Positions 26,458-35,160 of a stretch of 64,000 nucleotides of DNA are shown here, in pieces. A program made the position numbers and the translations under genes. This stretch comes from Phocaeicola coprophilus DSM 18228 = JCM 13818 (GTDB taxonomy: Bacteria; Bacteroidota; Bacteroidia; Bacteroidales; Bacteroidaceae), in contig NZ_EQ973651.1 of the NCBI RefSeq assembly GCF_000157915.1, forward strand, positions 83,208 to 147,207, given 5' to 3'. Every line of letters begins with the position of its first letter. Positions within the stretch are counted from its first letter, which is position 1. The notes under the pieces are model-generated. The model had not been told where the DNA came from. It made no database searches and worked only from the letters and a program-made list of their open reading frames with translations.

Positions 26458-26494
26458 CGTTAGCGGTCAGTTACCGAAACCAACACTGCTAACG
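26458..26494. repeat. Candidate recombinase arm sites (CGTTAGCRGT), inverted pair
   Basis: CGTTAGCGGT (26,458-26,467) and the reverse complement of CGTTAGCAGT (26,485-26,494) lie between the left junction and the first recombinase gene. A third copy, CGTTAGCAGT, is at 51,530-51,539 near the right junction. TCAGTTACC also occurs twice around 26,444-26,475. Copies at both ends suggest integrase or excisionase binding sites. Confidence 0.45.
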
Positions 26495-26606
26495 AGGTGA
26501 AAAACAAATAGTTTGTCACCAGTGTTTGTTGCACTGTTCTGCACAACTTTCAATGACAGAGAATGCTTACTGATTGATTATTTTTGCAAACTAAAAAAGT
26601 AAGCAG

Positions 26607-27836
26607 ATGAAAGTTGAAAAATTCAAGGTGCTGCTCTACCTCAAAAAGAGCGGATTGGACAAGAACGGTAAGGCTCCCATCATGGGACGCATCACCCTCA
26701 ACCGAACAATGGCGCAGTTCGGTTGCAAGTTGTCATGTACGCCAAAGTTATGGAATCCACGTGAGAGCAGACTTGACGGCAAGAGCAAGGAGGCTGTGGA
26801 AGTGAACGCCAAGATTGACAAGCTGTTGCTGGCAATAAATTCAGCCTACGAGTCACTTGTGGAGCGCAAGACGGATTTTGACGCAAAGGCGATAAAGGAC
26901 CTGTTTCAATGCAGTGCAGACACTCAGATGACCTTGTTGAAACAGCTTGATGCCATCATTGCGGACATTGAGTCAAGAATCGGCATCGACTACAAGAAAG
27001 GCACGCTGCCAAACTACCACTACACTCGCCTGACATTGGGATTGTTCGTCAAGAAGCGTTATGGAACTGACGATGTGGCATTCGGTGAGCTTGACGAGCT
27101 GTTTATCCGTGAGTATATGGACTTTTGCTTGGACGAGAGAGGTCTTGCACTTGATACAGTCCGCCACTATCTCGCCATATTGAAGAAGACCTGCCGAATA
27201 GCTTTCAAGGCAGGACACTCCGAGCGTTATCATTTCATGCACTTCAAGCTACCTCAAAAGAAAGAGAATCCACCAAAGGCATTGACACGTGAGGACTTTC
27301 TGAAAATTCGTAACCTCGAAATACCAGAGCGAAGAAAATCGTTGGCTTTGACCCGTGACCTTTTTCTTTTCGCCTGCTATACAGGCACGGCTTATGCCGA
27401 TACGGTTTCCATCACGGAAGAAAACCTCTTTCGTGATGAGGAGGGCAGCCTTTGGCTGAAATACCACAGAAAGAAGAACAAGATGCTTGCACGTGTGAAG
27501 TTACTGCCAGAGGCGCTTGCCATGTTGGAGAAATACAAAGACCCGACAAGACCTACTCTTTTACCACCACAGGAATTTCGAGTGCTGAGAGGTAACATGA
27601 AAAGTCTCCGAGTACTATCTGGCGTAAGTATGGATTTGGTCTATCATGTTGGACGGCACAGTTTCGCATCGCTCGTTACGCTCGAAGAAGGTGTTCCGAT
27701 AGAGACTATCAGCAGAATGCTTGGTCACAACAACATTCAGACCACGCAAATCTATGCACGTGTCACCCCGAAAAAGCTATTTGAGGATATGGACAAGTTC
27801 ATCGAAGCCAACAAGGACTTCAAGTTTGTCCTGTAA
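26607..27836 (+). CDS. IME tyrosine recombinase 1
   Basis: A 409-aa site-specific recombinase. An N-terminal arm-binding and SAM-like region (about 1-210) precedes the catalytic domain. The box II signature H-V-G-R-H-S-F is near 350, then LGHNNIQTTQIYARV with the Tyr nucleophile near 387. The first catalytic Arg position reads CYTGTAYADTV, lacking the usual Arg, as in several Bacteroides integrases of the IntDOT group. It forms an operon with recombinase 2, whose start is 31 nt downstream. Confidence 0.9.
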   Translation: MKVEKFKVLLYLKKSGLDKNGKAPIMGRITLNRTMAQFGCKLSCTPKLWNPRESRLDGKSKEAVEVNAKIDKLLLAINSAYESLVERKTDFDAKAIKDLFQCSADTQMTLLKQLDAIIADIESRIGIDYKKGTLPNYHYTRLTLGLFVKKRYGTDDVAFGELDELFIREYMDFCLDERGLALDTVRHYLAILKKTCRIAFKAGHSERYHFMHFKLPQKKENPPKALTREDFLKIRNLEIPERRKSLALTRDLFLFACYTGTAYADTVSITEENLFRDEEGSLWLKYHRKKNKMLARVKLLPEALAMLEKYKDPTRPTLLPPQEFRVLRGNMKSLRVLSGVSMDLVYHVGRHSFASLVTLEEGVPIETISRMLGHNNIQTTQIYARVTPKKLFEDMDKFIEANKDFKFVL

Positions 27837-27867
27837 TATTATCACAAAATTAGAAAGGAACATAACA

Positions 27868-29091
27868 ATGAGAAGTACATACAAGCAGTTTTATTATATC
27901 AACCGTGGCAGAGTAAAGGCAGACGGAACAACATCTATATTTTGCCGTATCACGATTGACGGCAAAGTGTCAGCCATAGCAACAGGTCTTTACTGTGCTC
28001 CCGAAGAATGGGACACGAAAAAAGGTGAAGCCAAGAATGCAAGAGTGAACGGACAACTGCAAGCGTTCAGACTAAGAATTGACGAAGCCTACGAGCAGGC
28101 AACAAAGGAAAAGGGCATCGTTACCGCCGAGATTCTGAAGAATGTTATTGTTGATGCAAATACTATCCCGATGACATTGCTTGCCACTGGCGAGGAGGAG
28201 CGTGAACGCCTTAGGCTGCGCTCTATCCGTATTAACTCAACATCTTCTTATCGCCAATCTAAGACATCGCAGCTAAACTTGCGAGAGTTCATCGGGTTAC
28301 GAGGAATGAATGACATTGCATTTGAAGATTTGACTGAGGAATTTGGCAAATCTTATAAGTTGTTCTTGATTGGCAAAGGGTATAGTGCATCCAATACGAA
28401 CCATAATCTTTGTTGGCTGCAACGCTTGGTTTATATCGCTGTTGACAGAGGTCTGCTGAAATTCAATCCATTGGAAGATGTCGGATATGAAAAGAAAGGC
28501 TCACCAAAGCGTAGACATATATCCAGAAATGACTTGCTGCTCATTATGGAGACTCCTATGGAGGATAAGGCTTTGGAGTTGGCACGCAGAATGTTTGTTT
28601 TCTCCAGCCTTACAGGTTTGGCTTATGTCGATTTACGTAACCTGTATCCACACCATATCGGAATGACGGCAGACGGTAGAAAATACATCCGTGAGAAAAG
28701 AGCAAAGACCAACAACGAAGCGTTCATTCCCTTGCACCCGATAGCTGAACAAATAATGTCGCTATACAATACAGCGGATGATAGCAAACCTGTTTTCCCT
28801 CTTTCTTCACGTGATTCCATGTGGTTTGAATTTCATTCACTCGGTGTGGCTTTGGGTATAACTGAGAACCTTACCGCACACGTTGCAAGACATACATTCG
28901 GAGTAAACATGGTTACTTCGGGCATATCAATGGAAAGCATCGCCAAGATGATGGGGCATTCATCATTGTCAAGCACACAGGTCTATGCCGTTATCACCGA
29001 TGACAAGATATCCAAGGACATGGACAAGCTGATGCATCGCAGAGAAACAAAAGAAACTGACCAAAATAAGAATAAGGAGGACAAGAAATGA
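27868..29091 (+). CDS. IME tyrosine recombinase 2
   Basis: A 407-aa recombinase from the ATG at 27,868 (the frame extends upstream into recombinase 1 in another reading of that gene). The catalytic domain shows SLTGLAYVDL (again without the first Arg), H-V-A-R-H-T-F and MGHSSLSSTQVYAVI. Tandem recombinases that differ in sequence may act together on the two ends or in integration versus excision. Its stop overlaps the next start (ATGA). Confidence 0.9.
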   Translation: MRSTYKQFYYINRGRVKADGTTSIFCRITIDGKVSAIATGLYCAPEEWDTKKGEAKNARVNGQLQAFRLRIDEAYEQATKEKGIVTAEILKNVIVDANTIPMTLLATGEEERERLRLRSIRINSTSSYRQSKTSQLNLREFIGLRGMNDIAFEDLTEEFGKSYKLFLIGKGYSASNTNHNLCWLQRLVYIAVDRGLLKFNPLEDVGYEKKGSPKRRHISRNDLLLIMETPMEDKALELARRMFVFSSLTGLAYVDLRNLYPHHIGMTADGRKYIREKRAKTNNEAFIPLHPIAEQIMSLYNTADDSKPVFPLSSRDSMWFEFHSLGVALGITENLTAHVARHTFGVNMVTSGISMESIAKMMGHSSLSSTQVYAVITDDKISKDMDKLMHRRETKETDQNKNKEDKK

Positions 29092-29450
29092 ACAGAGGGA
29101 TTATAACTGTCAGCGAGAGCGGAACGGTATCCATGCCGACTGATACTGTATGGATGACCATGCAGGAGATTGCCGACATGTATAATGTATTCGGCTGCTA
29201 TGTGCGCAAGGCTGTCAAGGCTATATTCAAGGACGGCATCCTGAAAGAGCAGGGTGTACGCCGTCATGTCAGGAAGAACGACCGCATCAGCTATGATGTG
29301 TATAGTCTTGAACTCGTCATTGCGGTAGCCTTCCGTATTGACAGCATTGAGAGCAGAGCCTTTCGGGAGTTCATCATGCAGTCCGTCATCGGCAGGCAGA
29401 CAAGCCGCACTAAACTGGTCTGTATCTTTACAGAGAACGCAATGGCATAG
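29088..29450 (+). CDS. Small RhuM-like protein, third gene of the recombinase operon
   Basis: A 120-aa protein overlapping the recombinase 2 stop by 4 nt. The middle resembles the N-terminal part of RhuM-family proteins: V.MTMQEIADMY at the start and YDVYSLELVIAVAFRI..IESRAFREF later. It is much shorter than full-length RhuM, and no Fic/Doc domain follows. It may bind DNA and assist the recombinases. The function is not established. Confidence 0.6.
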   Translation: MNRGIITVSESGTVSMPTDTVWMTMQEIADMYNVFGCYVRKAVKAIFKDGILKEQGVRRHVRKNDRISYDVYSLELVIAVAFRIDSIESRAFREFIMQSVIGRQTSRTKLVCIFTENAMA

Positions 29451-29604
29451 AACAGCCATATAAAGCAACGTTCCTTGGAGGCTTTGCGCCTCCAGCCACT
29501 TGGGCGAACCTCCGCAGTGTGTTTTAGCATGGTATTAGATTTTATACAGACCATACGGAGAAACACTCGGCAAACACGACCAACTCGGTATAGCCAATAA
29601 AACG

Positions 29605-29653
29605 AGGCGACAACCTATAACAGCCACGCTCGGTAAGTTATACATTGTCGCCT
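29605..29653. terminator. Long hairpin between convergent genes
   Basis: AGGCGACAA (29,605-29,613) pairs with TTGTCGCCT (29,645-29,653), with an inner pair TATAAC/GTTATA (29,616-29,621 and 29,637-29,642). It lies between the recombinase operon and the leftward HTH genes and may be a bidirectional terminator or a protein-binding site. Confidence 0.55.
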
Positions 29654-29692
29654 TGTTCATTTCACCCCACTCATCAAGAACATGTATTTCTC

Positions 29693-30001
29693 CTACAAGC
29701 CCTTCATTCTGTACGCCTCACGATAGTTAGCCATCAGAATCTTCTGAATGTCGGACTCGCGGTAGAGTATCTTTCCGCCAAGCTGGATATACGGGATGAC
29801 ACCGTTGTTTCGGTAGTCCTGCAGGGTTCTTCGGCTCAGTTGCAGCCTGGCGCAAAGCTCCTTGTCCGTCATGAAGCGCTCACCGCCAAGCATGGGGCGG
29901 TAGTTCATCACGGCACGTTCAAAATTGTCAACCATTCGGTTGAGGTGGTTCACGATGTGGTTCATCCACTCGCTGTTTCTTGTCATTACTTCATTGCTCA
30001 T
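29693..30001 (-). CDS. Helix-turn-helix (excisionase-like) protein A
   Basis: A 102-aa protein with a winged-helix motif in its C-terminal half (about 45-92): the pattern FMTDKELCARLQLSRRTLQDYRNNGVIPY.Q.G.KILYRESDI is typical of the MerR/AlpA-like excisionase family. It follows a second, related HTH gene on the same strand. Both oppose the recombinase operon, a common arrangement for directionality control. Confidence 0.75.
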   Translation of the reverse strand: MSNEVMTRNSEWMNHIVNHLNRMVDNFERAVMNYRPMLGGERFMTDKELCARLQLSRRTLQDYRNNGVIPYIQLGGKILYRESDIQKILMANYREAYRMKGL

Positions 30002-30083
30002 AGTTGTCTCGTTTTATTGTTGATACTTACGTTACTCAATTTACTTGCTGCATTGGATAAAGTGGCTGTTGTATATTGACAGC

Positions 30084-30395
30084 CTAATCTGTGCGCTTGC
30101 GAAAGCGCATGTCCTTTTTCCTGTCCTCCACTACTGCTACGATAGCCATCACGTCCTCCGGCTTGTAGTAGGTCCTGTGGCTGATTTGCGTATAAGCCAA
30201 AGTTCCGTTGTCCCGAAGCGTCTGCACTGTCCGTGGGCAGATGTTGAGCGTCTGACACACGTCCTGCGTGTCGAGCCACTTGTTCATGGTCTTGTCCTCA
30301 CTGCGCTCACGGATTCTGTCCATGCGCTTCACGAAGTTCTCCAACTGGGCATCAAGATAGTTGAATGCCTCTTCCTCGAATACGATGAATCCCAT
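30084..30395 (-). CDS. Helix-turn-helix (excisionase-like) protein B
   Basis: A 103-aa protein with an acidic helical N-terminus and a HTH region (about 38-85): WLDTQDVCQTLNICPRTVQTLRDNG is followed by a wing. It is the upstream partner of HTH protein A and shares its organisation. Tandem HTH genes next to integrases in Bacteroides mobile elements often regulate excision and mobilisation. Confidence 0.75.
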   Translation of the reverse strand: MGFIVFEEEAFNYLDAQLENFVKRMDRIRERSEDKTMNKWLDTQDVCQTLNICPRTVQTLRDNGTLAYTQISHRTYYKPEDVMAIVAVVEDRKKDMRFRKRTD

Positions 30396-30792
30396 ACTTT
30401 TCTTTTTTCTAAGTTAATACTATGTTATATGTCGCAAAGCTCCACGCATATGCTGTGCTCCACGTTTGTGAGTGCAAAGATAAGGCACGGCAATCTAAAA
30501 ACAAGCGCTTTCAATTTCTGTGGCAGTATGTTGCCGGGGTTTGCCGACTTCAACGCCAAAAACAACAAGAAAAACTTGCACGACTGCAACGAATACATGA
30601 ACAATGATGAGTTGAGAAATACGTTGAAGTTCTCACAACTATCTCGGTATGCAAATAAGCAAGCCACAACTAAATTGCTACGTTACACCCAATCAGTTGC
30701 ATGGCTGCACTCAGTACACTTACTTTGCACCCGACAATCGGTCAATGGTGCAAACCGTGACCACTATACTAACAAATAAAACAATGTAAGTT
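30396..30792. promoter_or_regulatory. Divergent promoter region, no gene
   Basis: About 400 bp between divergent genes. The short frames here are not convincing as coding. The region is AT-rich near the right and probably holds promoters for both the HTH pair (leftward) and the DUF3408/mob block (rightward). No perfect repeats of note were seen. Confidence 0.5.
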
Positions 30793-31275
30793 ATGGCAAA
30801 AACAAAAGATGCAGTCTTGACTCCTGGGCAAAAGGAGCTGATGGAAAAAGAGTATTTGGATTTTGTTAAACCATCTACGTATGGCAACAAAGCCAATCCA
30901 AGTAGTTGTAATTCTCTCTATGATGATGTAGAGAACCCAGAGTTGAGAGCAATTGTAGAGAAAGTTGCTGCAACAACTCCCTATAGAGAGGAAACATCAA
31001 CGAACGAGGTTCAATCGCCACCGAATCCGCAGAAGCGCATCAGCGGCAAGCAGCGCAAGGCGACATTGGAGGAGTATCAGCAGACCTTCCTCCAGGTTCC
31101 AAGGATTGACGACCGCAAGCCAGTCTTCGTCAGTTCCGATGTACGAGACCGTCTTGACCGTGTCGTCCGCATCCTTGGAGGGAGGCGCATGAGCGTATCG
31201 GGCATCATCGAGAACATCGTGCGCCACCACCTAAGCCTTTATGAAGAGGACTTCGAGGCTTGGTGCAAATTGTGA
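30793..31275 (+). CDS. DUF3408-like protein
   Basis: A 160-aa protein. The N-terminal 90 residues are polar and disordered. The C-terminal part (about 100-158), with VFVSSDVRDRLDRVVRILGGRRMSV and VRHHLSLYEEDFEAW, matches the DUF3408 family of Bacteroides conjugation elements, thought to be ribbon-helix-helix-like DNA-binding proteins (TraB/C type). It precedes the candidate oriT and mob genes, which fits a relaxosome accessory role. Confidence 0.75.
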   Translation: MAKTKDAVLTPGQKELMEKEYLDFVKPSTYGNKANPSSCNSLYDDVENPELRAIVEKVAATTPYREETSTNEVQSPPNPQKRISGKQRKATLEEYQQTFLQVPRIDDRKPVFVSSDVRDRLDRVVRILGGRRMSVSGIIENIVRHHLSLYEEDFEAWCKL

Positions 31276-31459
31276 GAATTAAGGTCTGAGACCTTGGACG
31301 TGGATAGCTGAAAGGCTGTAGTTCCAACTAACGTGTTCTGAGAGGGAGCGAGGTTATGTTTTGGGAACCCCAAAACGCCTCGCTCCACCATGAGGGCGGA
31401 GGAATTTTGCTCCCGACGGTCGCAGAAAGTGAGTGTACCAACTGTAAACAGTATATCGA
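31276..31459. promoter_or_regulatory. oriT: Candidate origin of transfer (oriT) upstream of mobC
   Basis: A 184-bp gap with strong symmetry. AAGGTCT-G-AGACCTT (31,281-31,295) is a perfect palindrome. At 31,346-31,385 an outer pair GAGCGAGG/CCTCGCTC encloses an inner pair GTTTTGGG/CCCAAAAC with a 3-nt loop. oriT sites of Bacteroides mobilizable elements lie just upstream of the mob genes, so this is the expected place. The nick site is not identified. Confidence 0.55.
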
Positions 31460-31873
31460 ATGACAAGCATACAGGAACAGAACAGGAGAAAGGGCGGAAG
31501 ACCGCCCACAGGCAGGGTTCGCAAGCTGTCGAAGTCTGTCACGGTGAAGTTCTCGAAGCCAAGCTACGAGGCATTGAGGCTGAGGGCGAGAAAAGCCAAC
31601 CGCAAGTTGGCGGAGTACATCCGTGAGTCCGCCTTGAACGGCGAGGTGGTTAGCGGACACAGCGCAGAGACGGTAGCCATCGCCAAGCACCTCATTGGCA
31701 TGGCGAACAACCTCAACCAACTTACCAAGCTGTCGCATCAGAGAGGTTTCCACGAAACCCATGCGTATGTGGTGGACTTGTTGAGAAGATTGAAAGCAAT
31801 CCTTGGCGAGTATCGCCAAGCAAGTTATAAACCGAAGCCAAGCAGTATGGGCAGAAAGGAGGATACCACATGA
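31460..31873 (+). CDS. mobC: MobC-like relaxosome accessory protein
   Basis: A 137-aa basic protein. A short basic N-terminus precedes a ribbon-helix-helix-like part (KSVTVKFSKPSYEALRLRA, about 24-42) and the MobC region (about 60-125) with the conserved ...IGMANNLNQLTKLSH pattern. It probably binds oriT and helps the relaxase open the DNA. Its stop overlaps the relaxase start by 4 nt. Confidence 0.8.
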   Translation: MTSIQEQNRRKGGRPPTGRVRKLSKSVTVKFSKPSYEALRLRARKANRKLAEYIRESALNGEVVSGHSAETVAIAKHLIGMANNLNQLTKLSHQRGFHETHAYVVDLLRRLKAILGEYRQASYKPKPSSMGRKEDTT

Positions 31874-32820
31874 TAGGCAAGCTAAAGAAGGGCAGCTCTT
31901 TTGCTGGCTGCATCCGCTATGTGACAGGCAAGGACGAGGCGAAAATCCTTGCATCCGATGGAGTGTTACTCGGCACGAATGCCGAGATAGTACAAAGTTT
32001 TGAGCTGCAAAGACAGCTAAATCCTAGGATTAAGAAGCCTGTGGGGCACATAGCTTTGAGCTTCAAGCCCGAGGATAAGCCACGTTTGACGGATGATTTC
32101 ATGACTAAAATAGCCATTGAATACATGCAGATGATGGGGATAATAGATACCCAATTCATCATCGTAAGGCATCACAATACGGACAATCCACATTGTCATA
32201 TCGTGTATAACCGCATCAACAATGAGAGCAAACTCTTATCAGACAGGAATGATTACAGGCGTAATGAGCAGGTGACCAAGGCTCTAAAATCCAAGTATGG
32301 ACTGACCTACGGAACGGACAAGAGCAATACTAATACTCGCAAGTTACGCAATGCTGAGCGTGCCAAATACGAGATTCACAATGCCGTCAAGGATGCCTTG
32401 AAAGGCGCTGATAGTTGGCAGAAGTTCAAGAATGAACTTGCAAAGCGAGGTGTTCTCTTGGAGTTTGTCTATAAGGACAAGGAGCAAACCAAGGTGCAAG
32501 GTATCCGATTCTGTAAAGACGGATATAGCTTCAAGGGTACGCAGATTAGCCGAGGCTATAGCTTTGGCAAGCTGAATGCAAGGTTTGAGGGAATGGAGAA
32601 CCATGTATCACCAAAATCCAACTCTACTCTGCAATACGAGCAAGGCTATCATAAGAGCAACCATGAGCCATCCATGTCGGATAGCAGCCAAGACCCTTGG
32701 GACGGCATTTCTTCCATTGGACTTTTTGCTTCTGCCAACGCTCAGACCTTTGAGTCTTTCCCAGAGGACGAATCATCCAAGAAGAAAAAGAAGAAACGCA
32801 GAAAGGGCTTTAGCTTTTGA
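31870..32820 (+). CDS. mobA: Relaxase/mobilization nuclease (MobP-type)
   Basis: A 316-aa relaxase. Motif I carries a candidate catalytic Tyr (Tyr17, in IRYVTG). The three-His metal motif H-H-N-T-D-N-P-H-C-H is at 101-110. It nicks at oriT and pilots the strand into the recipient through a host type IV channel. The C-terminus is lysine-rich and very short for the family, with no helicase or primase domain. It is translationally coupled to MobC. Confidence 0.9.
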   Translation: MIGKLKKGSSFAGCIRYVTGKDEAKILASDGVLLGTNAEIVQSFELQRQLNPRIKKPVGHIALSFKPEDKPRLTDDFMTKIAIEYMQMMGIIDTQFIIVRHHNTDNPHCHIVYNRINNESKLLSDRNDYRRNEQVTKALKSKYGLTYGTDKSNTNTRKLRNAERAKYEIHNAVKDALKGADSWQKFKNELAKRGVLLEFVYKDKEQTKVQGIRFCKDGYSFKGTQISRGYSFGKLNARFEGMENHVSPKSNSTLQYEQGYHKSNHEPSMSDSSQDPWDGISSIGLFASANAQTFESFPEDESSKKKKKKRRKGFSF

Positions 32821-32860
32821 TGCAAGTTACAAACCATTCAAACAACAAAAGTAATATACA

Positions 32861-33613
32861 ATGAAAGAAGAACTATTGGAAGCCATCTACGGCACAGTTG
32901 AGAGATTGGAGCAGAAAGTCGATGAACTTTCTGACTCCACAAAGAACGCAGGAGCGGAAACAGTTCTCAGCCCTGCAAGTGTTGACACAAGCAAACTTGA
33001 AAAAGCCATCCTTTCTGTATTCGCAAGAGAAGAGGAAACTATTGGCAATTTAGCAAAATTAAGAGAGGCGATATGCGTCTATATCGACCTTACCAAGAAA
33101 GAAGTAAGCAAAGAGGAACAGCGAAGTAAACTCTTGTTTGATACCATTAATATGGTGAAACAAGAACTGAATGCCACATCAAAAGTTGTGCAGGACAAAC
33201 TTCACGCAATAGGTTACACACCTCAAAAGAAGGTTGTCACCCACCGCTTAGAACCAACTTCAAAGTATGTTCTTCTTTTCATTGCAGCCTTGGCTCTATC
33301 CCTTGTTATCTCCATTTGGGGCAATCTAACCCAATGGCGAGAGCATCAAGCTTGGGAGGTGGCTGACTTGAAATATCGGGCATTGAAGATGGTTCTTCCA
33401 TCTGACGACCCCAATGTTCGATACATCGAAAAGAACTTTTCCGTATGCCCAAATAAAGAAGTTATTGAGAATGTGAGAACTCGTGTAAATATTTACGAGG
33501 ACTCAATTCGCTACCATAACGAAATGATACAGATGGCAGCAATTAAAGATAGCATTGCCAATAACCTATTTAAAGAGGCGAATGAAATTACAAAGAAAAT
33601 TAATCAGAAATAA
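32861..33613 (+). CDS. Coiled-coil membrane protein downstream of the relaxase
   Basis: A 250-aa protein: an N-terminal coiled coil (about 1-120), one membrane helix (about 137-155), and a helical C-terminal part outside or inside the membrane. It starts 40 nt after the relaxase, so it is probably the last gene of the mob operon. Similar genes follow relaxases in other Bacteroides mobilizable elements. A role in docking the relaxosome to the coupling protein is possible. Confidence 0.6.
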   Translation: MKEELLEAIYGTVERLEQKVDELSDSTKNAGAETVLSPASVDTSKLEKAILSVFAREEETIGNLAKLREAICVYIDLTKKEVSKEEQRSKLLFDTINMVKQELNATSKVVQDKLHAIGYTPQKKVVTHRLEPTSKYVLLFIAALALSLVISIWGNLTQWREHQAWEVADLKYRALKMVLPSDDPNVRYIEKNFSVCPNKEVIENVRTRVNIYEDSIRYHNEMIQMAAIKDSIANNLFKEANEITKKINQK

Positions 33614-33616
33614 TAG

Positions 33617-33736
33617 ACAACGACCATCGGGTACAAGCGCATCCTTCGTTTCGACAAGTTTAAGACCAACGGCATTCGCATCGTTTTCGATAGCGCAAGG
33701 GCTTGTCCATGCATCAGCAACATAGCAGAATACTGA
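33617..33736 (+). pseudogene. Fragment of a GH29 alpha-L-fucosidase C-terminus
   Basis: A 39-codon frame ends at TGA 33,734-33,736. The translation (TIGYKRILRFDKFKTNGIRI followed by ...ARACPCISNIAEY) closely resembles the C-terminal beta-domain end of Bacteroides GH29 alpha-L-fucosidases. There is no start codon or catalytic domain, so this is a leftover piece, probably from an earlier insertion or recombination at this cargo position. Confidence 0.6.
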
Positions 33737-33810
33737 CTTTTCATTAACTCTCAACTGTTCATTCGTGTCCGTGATGCCACTTGCTTGACATTGCGGACAC
33801 TTTTTCTTTT

Positions 33811-34263
33811 ATGGTAGCTATAAAGAGGAAATTGATAATTATAGCAGTTTTGGTTATCTCACTTGTTGCATCTTATATCTTATGTGAAACGAAACAAAAT
33901 GATGCCGATATTGATCCTGTAAAAGTCGAAGAATATACGGCAGTCTTAGAAAACAGTGTTGACTTGGATTCCATTGCAGGAACATATTGCGGTGTATTGC
34001 CTCCTAATGTTGAAACAATACTCACGCTAAATGCAGATGGCACCTATCGTTTGAAGCGGAAATCTGCAAACGAATCGGATAGTTGTGAAGTGTTGAATGG
34101 CATCTTCAAAGTAATTGACGGCAGTATTTTGATGCTTGAACATCCGGCAAGTGGTGACAACATATTTTATAAGGTGAAGAATGACAGCGGTATTATTCTG
34201 ATAGATTCGTTTGGGAATGAGCCAAAAGCAAGAGACTCTAAATTATATATCTTGAAAAAATAA
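33811..34263 (+). CDS. Membrane-anchored protein with NlpE-like domain
   Basis: About 150 aa from the ATG at 33,811 (the frame extends to 33,781 with a non-ATG start). A membrane helix or uncleaved signal (about 5-22) is followed by a small beta-barrel-like domain (about 55-145). The pattern AGTYCGVLPP..ETILTLNADGTY.L matches the NlpE N-terminal family, although the usual metal-site CxxC is absent. It is cargo of the IME; function unknown, possibly envelope stress or lipoprotein sensing. Confidence 0.6.
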   Translation: MVAIKRKLIIIAVLVISLVASYILCETKQNDADIDPVKVEEYTAVLENSVDLDSIAGTYCGVLPPNVETILTLNADGTYRLKRKSANESDSCEVLNGIFKVIDGSILMLEHPASGDNIFYKVKNDSGIILIDSFGNEPKARDSKLYILKK

Positions 34264-34429
34264 AATGGACTTCATTTTTGAATTAATATCAGAATATAGT
34301 TACATATACATAACTTATATCGTATTATTGCGTTAAAAATTAGCTTTTCCTCAGAAAAATCTTACATAAAATATATTTTTATCAAGGATTTGCTATATTT
34401 TTGCGAGCAGATTTAGTAATTAATATAAT

Positions 34430-35050
34430 ATGGTGTATATGAAACTTAAAAGATTATTAAAAATCACAGTTTTTGCATGCTTACTATTTTCTGTTGTGAG
34501 TTGCCAAAATGATTCGCCAGAAGAAGTGATGTATAGCAAAACTTCAATGGAGCAACAGACAGAACAAAAGTTGCAATGTCTTTATGAAATGTATAAAGAC
34601 AAGCCTATTCAGTCTCTTTTCAATACAACACGAGCAACTCGAGAAGTATTAAATGGAGAATGTGTTATCGGTGCGATACAATATTGTGGAAATCATTTTA
34701 ACGAGAACATCTCAAAGAATGAAATTGTGAGATATTTCGGAGACAAGGTTCAAAGAGACAGAAATGGCAACATCACAGGAATAGCCTTAAATACGTCTGA
34801 TTGGGATGCTGCATTAAACAATTGGTTTACGGCTACATATCCTTATAGCCAAGCTTACCTGATAAACGAAATAGCCAATGGTAAAATAGCTTGCTGTAGA
34901 TTGGGGAGTGATAGAAGTCATGCCGTTGTTTTATTGGGAGTTGATGCAGATGCGGGGAAATTCATATATTATGATCCTGTTCTTGGTGGCGAAAATAACA
35001 AGGCGGCTTTTACTGAAATATATGATCCTAGAATTATTACAAAAAAGTAA
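34430..35050 (+). CDS. Lipoprotein with papain-like cysteine peptidase fold
   Basis: A 206-aa protein with a lipoprotein signal peptide (lipobox Cys25; ATGs at 34,430 and 34,439). The mature part resembles papain-like or C39-type peptidases: GECVIGA places a candidate nucleophile at Cys78, SHAVVLLGVD gives His164, and YYDP gives Asp182. Cys-His-Asp order and spacing suit the fold. It may cleave peptides at the cell surface. Immediately upstream is an AT-rich promoter region with a TATATTTTTG-like -7 motif near 34,393-34,402. A hairpin follows the stop. Confidence 0.6.
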   Translation: MVYMKLKRLLKITVFACLLFSVVSCQNDSPEEVMYSKTSMEQQTEQKLQCLYEMYKDKPIQSLFNTTRATREVLNGECVIGAIQYCGNHFNENISKNEIVRYFGDKVQRDRNGNITGIALNTSDWDAALNNWFTATYPYSQAYLINEIANGKIACCRLGSDRSHAVVLLGVDADAGKFIYYDPVLGGENNKAAFTEIYDPRIITKK

Positions 35051-35097
35051 GATGTATAGCTTAGAAAGATGCAGTTGAAACTCTATATATTTTAAAC

Positions 35098-35138
35098 CAA
35101 AGAGTCATGGATGTTATAAAAATATCCAGGACTCTTTG
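35098..35138. terminator. Long hairpin between convergent cargo genes
   Basis: A 15-bp stem (35,098-35,112 with 35,124-35,138, one mismatch) with an 11-nt loop lies between the rightward peptidase gene and the leftward TonB-C-like gene. AT-rich sequence flanks it, so it can serve as a bidirectional terminator. Confidence 0.7.
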
Positions 35139-35160
35139 ATTATTTATAAAAATACTTAAA

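Noticed and set aside
29000..31500. CRISPR-like repeats
   Set aside because: No evenly spaced direct repeats were seen here or elsewhere in the window; the hairpins are single structures.
31328..31954. 208-codon antisense frame over mobC and the relaxase start
   Set aside because: It overlaps two clear mobilisation genes and the oriT candidate; the translation is rich in Cys, Ser and His without any domain.
33778..33810. Longer start (33,781) for the NlpE-like protein
   Set aside because: The upstream start is non-ATG and would place charged residues before the membrane helix; the ATG at 33,811 gives a normal anchor.
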